From contig JAJEKV010000193.1 in assembly GCA_021234155.1 (NCBI GenBank), positions 190,001 to 254,000 on the forward strand: a stretch of DNA of 64,000 nt. Direction: 5' to 3'. Below the pieces are notes generated by a model that saw only the letters and a program-made list of their open reading frames with translations, was not told the DNA's origin and made no database searches. This document shows positions 8,500-19,362 of the stretch, piece by piece. The stretch is from Isoetes taiwanensis (taxonomy: Eukaryota > Streptophyta > Lycopodiopsida > Isoetales > Isoetaceae). How positions within the stretch are numbered: the first letter of the stretch is position 1; every line of letters starts with the position of its first letter. The translations under genes were made by a program, and so were the position numbers.

Positions 8500-10977
8500 T
8501 TGAATGGGCTAGCATAATGAAGACTGATGATAAGGTTTACCTGACGCCAAAGGATACAGAGTACAAAAATGGTTCATTTTACCATGGGATGATGGTATTG
8601 ATAACATTAAAAAAAGATCATCAAAACATGTTAATCTTGTATGATCTATGTCATGAGCTAGCAAGTATGGTATAATGTTGTAATGATAAGGTAATTGTTA
8701 ATTGGCTTGGTAATAAAAGGAGTAAACAGCTTCAACCAATAGAGCATTGTTTTTAGATCCATCAAGTTAGGATGACTGTCTCTTGATAAAAGTTCATAAA
8801 GTGAGTATAATTTTAGGAATTTGGAAAATGTGTCTCGAAAATATAGTAGTATGTGACATAGTGACCCAAAATAGGACGGGAACATAGATCCTAAAGTCGA
8901 AACATGAATGAGAACATAGACCCAAAAGTTGGAAGACCAAACAGACAACACTCTCATTTTTTAATTTCAAAAGGACAACACTCTCATTTTTAAATTTCAA
9001 AAACGTTTTTGACGTTCTCTTTGTATAAGGAACATCATAGACCACTTGAAATAAAAAAAATAACATATGGGACAAATTTAAAGTACAAGATTATATAAAT
9101 GATGTACAATTAGTGGGCTTTTTGTGCTCTTTCTTATGTTGGGTCCTATAGACCTTTTGGTTTTCATGGACGATAAAAATTGATTCAATTCTATATTCAT
9201 GTTATGTAGTGAAATGGTATGCTAGATGTTATATGTAACTAGTAATTTTATATTATAAAATGAAAAACTAAATTGAATGATAACTTGAAGTGAATAGAGT
9301 ACTAAAAAAATAATACATGGTTGTATATTCCCATTGACTGTTTAGCATGATCTTATATGCCTATATTGCTAAATGTGGGTATAATAAAATATGTATAATA
9401 CTAAGATACCTTGAAAGTGCAAAAACATTGCTTGCTCAAATGCTTATCCTTGTCCATAAATATGTCTTATGTGTTCAAATGCATTTAGAGACCACCTGTT
9501 CTCACATTGATACGTTGATTTATGCTCAATACCTAATCTTTTTTTTTTTTTTTTTGGAGAAAAGGAAGTGCCACTTTTTAATTTTTGTAATAAAAGTACA
9601 TGCAACACCACAGAAGGAGATTACTACAGGAGCTCACACCTCAACTTCTTCATCTCCCCCTGGCGTGCTTATTTAGTCTCCTAATGAGACAAATAGAAAA
9701 TTTACATACCAAGTTACTCCTGTAACATGTAACAACACCTGATGAGGTAGGAAAATAAACAAGTATGTGATCTTTGTCTTGAGAACCTGTTTTTGAAGTA
9801 ACCTGTATGCAATCCTTAATGATGACTGAAGGCATGTTGTCCAAAACAACAGCCACTCAAGCATATTAGTACTTGAGTTACTTAAGCATCAGCACTTAAG
9901 TATTTAGTATGCTCAAGCTTATCAAGATTTTTGAGCATCAATGGGCCTTTCAAGCACCTAAAAATGCTCTAGTTAGAACATTTTAAATCCCTAGTCAGGC
10001 ATACCGCCACATTGTGGGTTACACGACCGGGTCTGCCCCTCCAACAGAGAAGTGGACCCTAGTAAATGTAAATGCCGCATTGTGGGGATTATCCGCTCAT
10101 GTGTTCTCGTACATCATTCTCATGCACTACAAGAAGCCTCCAAATGAACTCGCCATCAACACAAAAAATTCATTATACCTGTCTCTTAACCATACTTTAC
10201 CAGATGAGTTGTCTCTTCCCGCTAGCAAGGAAACAGGAGTGCAGAAGGAAGGGAATAACCATCCAAAACAAAACCCCAAATAAGAGTAACACCGCTAAAT
10301 CTCTCAAGAACTCAAACCCCTTCTCTCAAAGAAAGTTCTACAATTTTGTTCCACCTTATAAGCGCCTGCGGCTTTTTCTGTGCTCAACCACAAACAAAAA
10401 GGAATAACAAGTCAGTCCCGCAGCCTTCTTAGGCCGCTCGCTAACTAACATGTATCTTCCGAAAAAGGCCCGTGATGCCTATTCCATTTGTGAAGTACAA
10501 AGAAGCTAATACTGCTAAAAAACTGCAGAAACCTTACTTGTAAATCTCCACTATGCTTGTAGAAGATCATCATGCTTGTCTGAAGCATTAGAACAAAATA
10601 CCACGTTAGTGGTTTTATCTTGTGAGAACCAGGGAGTCCGCCTTGAAGCAGCCCAAGAACCAAGAAATCAGCAGCCTCTGATGAAGAAAACAGTTTTGTA
10701 TCCAAGAAAGCAAACCCTGGCTAGCACCAGAGAGAAGGGATTCGAATATGGGTGATGCGGCAGTGCCGGAATAGAAGAGAAAGAGGGGCGGCCCTCTCTC
10801 TTCTTGCCGCCCTAGCTGCACAGGTTGCCGCCCATCTCAATTTTCCAGCCCAATACCTAATCTTAGAACATACTTTCTAGTTCTCGGAACATCTAACCTC
10901 TAGAGATGTGTTCCAAAATGAGAACATGTTTGGAATGGAGTCCCCAATAACCATATGGTGTGTGGACCGCAAAAGAT
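8500..10977. other. no gene recognised; simple repeats
   Basis: AT-rich. It holds a 29/30-bp tandem pair at about 8944-9002 (CAACACTCTCATTTTT units) and a T17 run at about 9539-9555. Around 9862-9915 there is a cluster of short palindromes built on TTAAGCA/ACTTAAG. Open frames at 10014-10283 and 10445-10821 show no domain I recognise. Confidence 0.5.
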
Positions 10978-11234
10978 AGATAGATAGACGGACGGACGGA
11001 CGGATAAGATTTTTTTACGTCCATGGGGACTCTAAAGTGGGCCATGGGATGGTCAGAGCGAAGGGCATAAGGCCAAAAGAAACTAAGGGATAAAACCCCA
11101 ACAACAAAATGAAAGAAAATCAAAAGAAAACAATAGAAACATAATACATCGATGTTGATGACACTAAAGATACCCCATCCAAGGGTTCTGAGGCCACTTA
11201 CCATGAATAAAAGCGGTGCCCCAGCCTCTCGCAC
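10978..11234 (-). mobile_element. 3' end of a LINE-like element with a tetranucleotide tail
   Basis: On the minus strand the sequence CCCATGGCCCACTTTAGAG... runs into CCATGGACGTAAAAAAATC and ends in (CCGT)4(CTAT)3. The same core (CCCATGACCTATTGG, GTGGACGTTAAAAAA) with a different tandem tail ends the LINE fragments at 35.5, 36.4 and 51.6 kb. I therefore read this as a 5'-truncated relative. No coding part is recognisable. Confidence 0.5.
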
Positions 11235-11939
11235 TTTACAAAGTTCTTCATGTCTCTATCGAACAAAGATCCTCCTGAACATCAAAGGACATATAGTTTG
11301 TTCTTAAGGTGGCTCTCGTGCTGAAGGACGTACACTCTTCTGCAAGGTAATGAGCTGTTGAAAAAGATGACGAGGCCAGTCTTGTCTCTGAGCTCCAACT
11401 CCTCGATTTGTGACAATGCTAGTTCTTTGGAGGTGCATGGTATCCGTGAAGCAGTGTGTCACCTCTTCTGTTTTTATAGCAAGATGATGTTTCTTACATG
11501 CCCACTATGTGTAGATTTGATTTGGCATGGCTGATTTTGGCCCTTGTTTGTCAATGTCATAATGTCATATTTGTGAGGGCTCATGCATACCTGAGGTGGC
11601 ACCTGGGCTTCTGTTTAAACCATCGCCCTTATGTAGGAAGGTTGATCGAAAGTATGAGTTGTAGCATCAGTGCATACTTTTGTGGAAGGTGGGGAAGGTG
11701 GTTATGGAATTGGATGTAAATTTGATATAGTGGTACCCCAAAATGCGCGAAAACACCTAAATTTCGAGCAATCATAATTTATTACGAAGGAAATCATTTG
11801 CTTCATTTCCTGCATGCCCTTTTCTTCTTGCTCTTTTTTGATCCCCTGTTTTGAATTGAATCACTTGTTCAAAACATTTTGCTACTTCAATTTCCAATTC
11901 CATCACATAATCCTTTGATCCAATTATTTGATAATGGTT
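11235..11939. other. no gene recognised
   Basis: No convincing coding signal on either strand. Confidence 0.5.
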
Positions 11940-13339
11940 GAAGCTGTGACTGAGCAAGAATTCATTGATATTACGGAATTTCTAGTGAGGGATTGCAGCT
12001 TGTATTGAAAGTGAAATGGTTGGAAGATAATAAAATAGATGCACAATGGTACTCGGTTTGGGAAGAAGCCCTAAAAAATAAGATCAAAGTTTCTATGATC
12101 CAATCTCGGCACCAAGAAAAGATTGGATAGATTGTTGAAAAAGTTATACCAAATGAAAACTATGCTAAACAATGAAGTGAGAAAGCAAGTAGCTTATGCT
12201 TTTGCATGGGAAAATTGTGATTCAGCCATTTCAAACCTTGCGAAGCATAAGATCAATGGGCATCTTTTGGAGCACAAGTCGTGACATATAGAAATTGCAG
12301 GTCAAAGGGGAAGGAAGTCCCTATTGCACAATCAAGCAAAGGTACTTCAAAAGAAAGTTGTAAGTTGGACCAATCTGCTTCAAAAGAAAACATTGACTTG
12401 ATTAAGGAAGCTGTAACTAAAATTGAGAATGAGAGGCCAACCATGGCAGAGGAGTTGCATGCAATTGTGGTTAGCTTAGCTGCAGAGATCTAAGTCAAAT
12501 GGGCAATTCAGTGTGGAGTTTAAAGAGAGCTGGGAAAAAGTTGAGGATTTGAAGATCTCGATATCTGAATTGCATCTATAAATTGAAGATGGTAATTTGA
12601 TGGAGTTGGAGCATATACTGACCATGGAGACATACTACATCAACATATTCGAGAAACTTTTCAAGTCTCCAGCCATAGAAGCAAGTGCTATGAGGAAGAA
12701 TACATTGGAACTTGAGAGCAAGGAAAAAGATGCTAAAATATCATGTCTAAGAGGTAATATTTTTCATCTTACAAAGTTGAAGAATGTGATCAGCAATACA
12801 ATGTGCATCAATACTATCAAGAGAAGACTACCAGAAATCTGCAACTTTGGTGCTTGTCGTGCTTGTAGCCAAATTTTCCACGATAGATACAGCTGTGATC
12901 ATAAGTACCATCTGGTTTGTGCGTCCGTGTTGAATTATGCAAGGTATGTGAATCCACCATTCATCCAGATTTATTTCATGAGCTTGGCATGAATGTGATA
13001 GCAGAAAGAAAGTTGGTTTATTTGCCTGCACAATCAGAGGGTCTTTTGTCAGCACATGCAGATCAGCATTTGAACTCGCATATAATTCAGCAAGGTTCAC
13101 CTATTAGGTCTACTTCTCTTAGTGAAGATTATATGCCACCTTCTGGATTTGCAAAAGTGCTGAAGGATGCATTATTGAGACCTAAAATATTGTTAAGAAA
13201 AAGAGCAACTACTGAGAGAACAACAGTTAATGAGGACAAGTATTTTACAGGTGATAAGGACTCAGTTGCTTACAAGGATGATGAATCATGTTATAAAGAA
13301 GTTAATGACAAGGAAGAGGTTGTACAAGTACACCAATGA
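11940..13339 (+). pseudogene. coiled-coil plus RING-like zinc finger protein, decayed
   Basis: Several plus-strand frames follow one another in sense. They include a fragment with WLEDNKIDAQWYSVWEEAL (about 12025-12080), a helical Glu/Lys-rich part (12281-12493, SASKENIDLIKEAVTKIEN), and a second helical part from 12597. Next is a Cys/His block, CNFGACRACSQIFHDRYSC then HKYHLVCA, which continues in the next frame as LCKVCESTIHPDLF. The combined C-x2-C ... C-x-H-x2-H-x2-C ... C-x2-C spacing is RING-like. The frame change at about 12920-12940 and stops between segments show decay. The tail (to 13339) is charged and without motif. No gene name is justified. Confidence 0.5.
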
Positions 13340-15491
13340 GAGATAAGAAAGTAGTTAACAAACGGAAAAGGAAACTTGTTGAAGCTGCAAAAAATAAAAG
13401 CAAAAAATGGCATATCCCCTTTTATAAATATGTGCATCCCATGGAGTCCACTTGAGCATATCCAGTATAACTCCATTTCCATGCTCTTCTCTGAGCTTGT
13501 TAGGCCATTTCCCTTGTATATGCTCCACATGTAATAGTCCCCTACCTCATTTATTAACAAATTAACCTATGCCATTCAAGGATGAGTTACTTGAAGTTTA
13601 TCTGCATGTGCTAATTTTATCCGTGTCCTGGACAAATCTCAAATACCCAATGAAGAATGTTAATTGTTCCGTTCTTTAATCCGCTCCTTCAATCCCTTTT
13701 TGGGAAGCAATTCTACAAAATATGTACATTTCTTGATTACTTCCTCTTGTCATAGGCTTTTCCTAGAGTATTTGACCTTGGCACATCATTCTTGGTAGCT
13801 TCGGATTTGTAATTCTTCGACAGGAAAATCCTCTAAATTATCTCTAGCTTTCGGTAATGCATGTGCTTCTATGCTCGAAATCTATTATAAGACGTAAAAC
13901 GGATGTAAGGGATCGTCCTTTGTCTTCACACTGGATCTTGGACAATATTTCACCATAATGCAATAATTTTCCATAATCTTACCATGTACTTGGGTCATGG
14001 GCACATGAAGATGCGATTTGAGTTGTCGGAATAGGCTGGAAATTCTGATATTGTAATATTCTTTACAAGTGTTGTAATTGAAGCCCAGACGGGGTAATAA
14101 AGAAATAACGTCTTCACTGGCATGAAGCAGCTAAGCTAAGCTCATGTCTCATGCATATTGGTTGCTACGACTCGTATGTACTCTGTCAGCTTGCTTCTTA
14201 TCCTTCTTCTTCTTCCTCCCTTTAATGTTAATGAAATGACTAGATGTGTATGTTAACCTTCATGTCTGCTTTATGCCTTCTTGCCTCTAGATCTAGGTTG
14301 TGCTCGAATCATGCAGTTTCGATGTGCCCATAGGCCAGAGGCTAATCGATCCACATTCAGGGCTGGGCTTAGACACATTCGCTTTCACTGTCCCCATCAG
14401 CTGCTCACCCCTCCTCCAGGTTTCACACCAAGTCTTCACAGTCAAGGCATGTTGAATATGGCAGGAACTATTCCAGCACTTGAAAGCTCAGGCTTAAAAT
14501 TAAGTGTTGCGCCTGCAGCAAAAAAAATTGACGAACACATGTATTTTAGGTGCAAACATTCGGTCCAAAAACTTCGGCCAATTGACCAAAAACCTGCACA
14601 AATCAAGAACCTGCAGAACAAAAACAAATGAATTCAACAGATAAGAGATCCCCCGAGGAAGGAAGCAGTCGGATTCAAGAGAACACTAGCAAATTCAATG
14701 CACCTGCAAAAACCATATTTTTAGAACAAACAAACAAAAAAAACATTGATGTTATGCACGTATAGGATGCCTATGCATGTATAGGCACTATGACTCATTT
14801 TTATACCTATTCTTCTTGGGTTTTCCCAAAGGGCATACCCTCTGCAAGGATGTGAAAAAGCAGGAATATCCCAAGCATATGTTGAATAGATGATGGAGAT
14901 CACGAGAGAAGCAGGCATATCCACATATGGACGTGTAGAGATCCCAGATCACCACTTACTTTCTACAAGAAATTTATCGTGGCGGCCAAGGCCGCCGCGA
15001 ACATTTCTTTAGTTCAAACCTGTGCAGTTGGACCCACTGTTGAAGTCCAACGTTTGACAATGCAATGCTTGCTTAGAAAAAAGGAAGCCAACTTCGCCAA
15101 TGAACACATTCATTGTTTATACAAAGAAAGTTAGAAGCAAATAACAATATATCAAACTAGGGATCGACTAGGTGCCAAGTTTATGGTTTGGCCAGAGAGT
15201 TCCATTTGAGCCCTTAATCAAAGGGTTTAGTGCCTCATAAAAGAGGGGCTTGCTAGAAGAAGGGGACGATTTTGGAGACAACACACTAGAGAACATTTTT
15301 ACTTATCAGCGTTTGTTAATGCCTGTTGAACAATAAAACGAATCAAAAGACACAAACATTTTCTAAGGATTATGAACAATAGGAATGAATCTATGTACAA
15401 TTGCAAATGAATCTTGAGGATTATGAACAATAAAAATGAATCTGTTTGTACAACTGCAATTGAATCTTTTTACAATTGCAAACCTTCAAAA
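13340..15491. other. no gene recognised
   Basis: Over 2 kb of AT-rich sequence. The 14281-14631 frame has no recognisable motif and unusual composition for a protein. Confidence 0.5.
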
Positions 15492-15875
15492 TTACTCTGG
15501 AAAAACATGTATAATCCATACCTCTGTGCTTGAATACGCACTATAAACCGCATGTGATATCTTCTCAATCTTTGTTTCTTGATCTATGTAGAGCTCGAAG
15601 CAATCTTTCAACAGATTTAATGCATCCTGAAGCTCTCCAATATAGGGATTTTTTGTGTTAACTGGCACCTTTGATTTTGGATTCTGCAGAAGAGACCAGA
15701 GTAGTGTTTTATCTTTGTTATCTCTGATAATATTTCTTTTTCCAATTAATGCCTTGAGACGATGAGATATGGATCTGCATTTAAGACTGCAGAACCTATC
15801 AGATTTAGAGCAGGAAGTATGAAATTTAAGCATCACGATGCAGTTGCCAATAAAACCCACAAAAGCAGACTTCAC
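15492..15875 (-). other. unidentified 127-codon open frame
   Basis: A Lys/Leu-rich frame containing KTLLWSLLQNPKSKVPVNTK and ELQDALNLLKDCFELYI. The helical, gene-like composition is notable, but I recognise no family. It lies just downstream, on the same strand, of the GAPDH pseudogene. It could be an exon or chance. Confidence 0.25.
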
Positions 15876-16006
15876 AATGATTGTATATTTACAAATTGAC
15901 TTTGAACTTTGGTCCGTTTATAGGAAGTGGACATTTCCACCAATGTTGTCAAATGAATTTATCCAAACAACATGAATGTAAGGTTTTTCATTGCAATTTC
16001 TACATG

Positions 16007-16429
16007 TTACGAACCACCAACCACCAGCAAGTTTTTCCAAATTGACTTCTTATTTGCAACCAAAACTGCGGCCATGTGGTTCACCAAATCAATGACCTGA
16101 TTGCTGTAATATAAACATGGCAGTACGTCAGATCAACTGTCAGTAAATGCTAGGCCACAGACAGAATCTCATACCTATAGCCCCATTCATTGTCATACCA
16201 CACCACGAAATCAATTTAATGAGTCTCTTACTAAGTGATATGCCTGTTTTTACATCAAAGATGCTTGACCTGAAACACATAAATAGACTTTTAAACGAAA
16301 TTTGCAACAAATATCTCTACCAAGCTACAAATAAACAAATCTGGCATCACAACAAAATCGGTTGATACATCATCTTCAGTGTAACCCAAAATGCCCTTCA
16401 AGGATCCCTCAGAAGCACTCCTGATTAAA
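16007..16429 (-). pseudogene. GAPDH (cytosolic/GapCp type) C-terminal exons, decayed
   Basis: Three exon-like blocks keep GAPDH order. The first (16429-16341) has SASEGSLKGILGYTEDDV and STDFV. The second (16269-16175), after a TTTCAG acceptor, starts SSIFDVKTGISLSKRLIKL. The third (16103-16007), after a TTACAG acceptor, reads NQVIDLVNHMAAVLVANK and stops. Introns are retained, so this is not a processed copy. Damage includes a lost codon and a one-base deletion near the first block's end, a mutated donor (AT instead of GT), and a 5-bp duplication (TGTGG) that breaks the W-Y-D-N-E-W-G-Y block. The catalytic-Cys and NAD-binding parts are missing. GAPDH oxidises glyceraldehyde-3-phosphate; this copy cannot. 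Confidence 0.88.
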
Positions 16430-16676
16430 CTATAAACTTCTACATCGGGTAGAAGGATCTTCCTTCCTTTCCACAAGAATCATAACTAAGTAACCAGCAC
16501 ACCACCAAGCAATAAACTTCCATGGCACCCAGCATAAGCAACCCAAGAGACTCAATATTGAGCCCACATATTGTGGGTCACTCAAGTATCCAAAAGGGAA
16601 TTTCTCAACCCAAGGGACATTTTTCCCAAAACGAACCCCATAATAGACTCCATCCTCGCCCAAGAGCTGATAAACC
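16430..16676 (-). CDS. PLMT: last exon of phosphatidylethanolamine/phospholipid N-methyltransferase
   Basis: After an acceptor (GGATGCAG/GG, exon start 16676) the frame reads RVYQLLGEDGVYYGVRFGKN..., then FPFGYLSDPQYVGSILSLLG and ERKEDPSTRCRSL, and stops at 16430-16432. This matches the C-terminal part of plant PLMT, which methylates phospholipid bases to phosphatidylcholine in the ER membrane. The hydrophobic helix LGCLCWVPWKFIAWW is present. There are no frameshifts. The upstream exons are not visible in 16677-17052 or right of the copia element, so either the intron is longer than I can follow or this is an isolated exon. The stop abuts the GAPDH pseudogene with no spacer. Confidence 0.85.
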
Positions 16677-17052
16677 CTGCATCCAAACACATTATGTCTT
16701 AATATGTCAATGTTCTTTGAAATACTATATCTAAAAAACTCAATTGTCTACATAATACTATACCAACGACTCCTATTATCAAGCAAGCAAGCTGCAAGGA
16801 TACTTCCCTCCCTCTACTTAGATAATGCACTGATTAAATGGAGGGGGCATGGGCTCTCTGGTCATTATACACACAGGCATTGCAAGGTTCAAGCTGAACT
16901 GAAGCATGATGTGTGCCACAAGGCTACATATAATATATTAGGATTGAAAGGCAACCTATCTATAAATTCCAAATATTCGCTGTGAGAACCAGAGAAAAAA
17001 CCACAATATCTTGCCAGGATTCACAGTGGGCATGTTTAAGAAATGAGATCAG
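16677..17052. other. no exon recognised; would be PLMT intron
   Basis: No coding block is visible. The copia element begins at 17053 after target site ATCAG (17048-17052). Confidence 0.5.
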
Positions 17053-17229
17053 TGAAACAAGAAGGAGACGACCCAGAAACTAGGCGCACCACAAGAATTC
17101 AGAAGAATCAGGTGGACGTTGCATGCCCACTTTCTATATTTATACAAACATGGATATTTACAAACCGTGCCATTAAAGGCTTAACAGAATATTAAAAGCA
17201 GAATCTTTTTCTGTTATTTTAACTTAACA
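17053..17229 (-). repeat. 3' LTR of the young copia element
   Basis: 177 bp, TG...CA ends on the plus strand, identical by eye to 21479-21655. Confidence 0.97.
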
Positions 17230-17241
17230 CACCCCCTATTC
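17230..17241 (-). other. polypurine tract of the copia element
   Basis: On the minus strand AGAATAGGGGGTG lies immediately before the 3' LTR, the standard position for plus-strand priming. Confidence 0.85.
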
Positions 17242-19362
17242 TGCTTTTAATGATAAAGCTACTCCGAGTGTATCTCGATGAACCTTGAACTTTTCTGCAC
17301 ACAGAGGTTTTGTCAACAAGTCTGCTGGCATCTCCTCAGTTGGAATAAACTCCATCTGAATTGTCCTGTCCAACACCTTATCTCTTGTAAAGTGGTGGTG
17401 GATTGAGATGTGCTTTGATCTCCTGTGATGTATTGAATTTTCTGTCAAAGCTATACTACTCTTGTTATCATTGTAAATCACCGTTGGCTCCTCTTGCTTA
17501 TATCCAATCTCTGATAAGAACTGCCTTAACCATACGGTCTCCCTAACCACTGCAGATGTAGCAACATATTCGGCCTCACAGGATGAGAGTGCCACTGATG
17601 TCTGTTTGGAGCTCGTCCAAGTAACAGCTGCTCCATGAAGCATTATGGAGAAACCTGTAGTTGACCTCCTTGTATCTTGATCCCCAGCCCAGTCTGCATC
17701 TACAAACGACACCAATTTTACTGATGGATAATTTGAGTCTGGTCCATACTTGAGTCCCATGTTGCATGTGCCTTGTAGATATCGAATTATTCGCTTCACT
17801 GCCTTCCAATGTTCCATCCCTGGTCTTTGCATGAATCTACTAACTGCCCCTACAGCTTGAGCAATATCTGGCCTTGTGCTCACCATCACATGCATCAAGC
17901 ATCCCACTGCATTTCTATATGGAATACTATCCATTTCCAGCTGCTCTTTCTTTGTGTGTGGTTCCATTTCACTACTCAATCTGAGGTTCAAAGCTGCTGG
18001 AGTGTCTTTCTGCATGCATTCTCTCATGCCAAAGCGTTTGCAGAGCTTATTAATGGCCTGCTCTTGATGGATCAAGAGAGTTCTTCTGGCCCGATCCCTT
18101 TCAATCTGTAAGCCCAAGCACATTTCTATTTCCCCTAGATCTGTCATTCTAAATTCACTTTGCAGTGCTTGTTTGATTGAATTAATCCCTTCCATGTCTT
18201 TGCCTACCAAGATCAAGTCATCCACATAGACAATCACCATTAAAATTCTTTGCTCCCTCCAACTGCAATACACATTCCATTCCGTAACACATTTAATCAA
18301 TCCAAGTTGCTGCAGAAATTGATCTATTCTGTTGTACCACATTCTAGGGCTCTGCCTTAAGGCCCTATTCAATCGACACACCTTGCCTTTTTCCTGATCA
18401 AAACCCTGTGGCTGTTTCATATATATTACCTCATCCAAAGATCCATTTAAAAATGCTGTCTTAACATCCATCTGGTGGATTTCGAGGTCTTCTTGCGCTG
18501 TCAAGGCCAAAACTGTTCTAATGGAAGTCATTTTTGCCACCGAAGAGAATGTCTCGCCGAAATCTATTCCCTGTTGTTGAGAAAAGCCTTGAGCTACGAG
18601 TCTAGCTCGGTATCTTTCAACTCTTCCATCACTGGCCTGCTTTATCTTAAACACCCATCTGCATCCTACTGCTTTTCTACCTTTTGGTAACTCAACTAGA
18701 TCCCATGCATTCGTCATGTGCATCGCTTCCATTTCCTCTTGCATTGCCTTAATCCATTGTTGAGAATCTACCCCTGTCATAGCCTCTTGAACGGATAATG
18801 GTTCCAAGAGCTCTGCCTTGAAACATTCCCAAGCACATTTTTCCTCCATGTCATTATCCCACCATGGCCCGTATTCTTGCTCAAACTGTTTTTCATAATG
18901 CCTAGCCTCTGCTAATGCTGCTGACCCGTTAGACTTCTTCCATTCCATCCATTTAGCAGTTGGACGGTGACCTCGGGTGCTTCGTCTTAATTGAATTGTT
19001 CCTTGCTCTTGCATGCTCGAACTAGGATCCATACTCCTCTCCCGTTCCTGCTCTGTGCCATGTGTTGAAATCTGACCTTGATCCAACACTCTCTCATCCT
19101 GCAAAACAGTGTTATTGCTACTTTCTGGCTGCTCCTGGTTAATCTCAATCCTGCTGCTCGGATCAGACCCTGCTTGAATCTCAATCCAGAGATTAGTTTG
19201 CTCTTGGAAAAGATCAACATTTTCCCTTGCCTCGGCTGCATGTGCAACTCCATATTCATCAAATACTACATTGCTGCACTTAATGACTTTTCTTGTGTGG
19301 ATGTCAAATAACACGCTGTCAAGACTGCTTCTCCCCAAAACTGATCTGATAACTTTGCCCAT
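17236..19362 (-). CDS. copia Pol, C-terminal frame: reverse transcriptase and RNase H
   Basis: 708 codons. Residues 1-36 are the remnant just after integrase (TRKVIKCSNVVFDEYG). The RT spans about 205-430, with AFLNG (303-307) and the catalytic YVDD (379-382). RNase H spans about 550-690, with FVDADWAGD, SSCEAEYVA, NDNKSSIAL and the final LLTKPL. The usual A-L-Y-G-L-K/R-Q-S-P-R block here reads RALRQSPR, lacking three residues (Tyr-Gly-Leu), which may cripple RT. This frame is offset from the gag-integrase frame; the join is a deletion, described under findings. The first ATG is probably not a real start. Confidence 0.95.
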   Translation of the reverse strand: MGKVIRSVLGRSSLDSVLFDIHTRKVIKCSNVVFDEYGVAHAAEARENVDLFQEQTNLWIEIQAGSDPSSRIEINQEQPESSNNTVLQDERVLDQGQISTHGTEQERERSMDPSSSMQEQGTIQLRRSTRGHRPTAKWMEWKKSNGSAALAEARHYEKQFEQEYGPWWDNDMEEKCAWECFKAELLEPLSVQEAMTGVDSQQWIKAMQEEMEAMHMTNAWDLVELPKGRKAVGCRWVFKIKQASDGRVERYRARLVAQGFSQQQGIDFGETFSSVAKMTSIRTVLALTAQEDLEIHQMDVKTAFLNGSLDEVIYMKQPQGFDQEKGKVCRLNRALRQSPRMWYNRIDQFLQQLGLIKCVTEWNVYCSWREQRILMVIVYVDDLILVGKDMEGINSIKQALQSEFRMTDLGEIEMCLGLQIERDRARRTLLIHQEQAINKLCKRFGMRECMQKDTPAALNLRLSSEMEPHTKKEQLEMDSIPYRNAVGCLMHVMVSTRPDIAQAVGAVSRFMQRPGMEHWKAVKRIIRYLQGTCNMGLKYGPDSNYPSVKLVSFVDADWAGDQDTRRSTTGFSIMLHGAAVTWTSSKQTSVALSSCEAEYVATSAVVRETVWLRQFLSEIGYKQEEPTVIYNDNKSSIALTENSIHHRRSKHISIHHHFTRDKVLDRTIQMEFIPTEEMPADLLTKPLCAEKFKVHRDTLGVALSLKAE

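Noticed and set aside
10014-10407. Overlapping plus-strand ORFs of 89 and 111 codons
   Set aside because: No recognised domain, no splice or start context that favours either.
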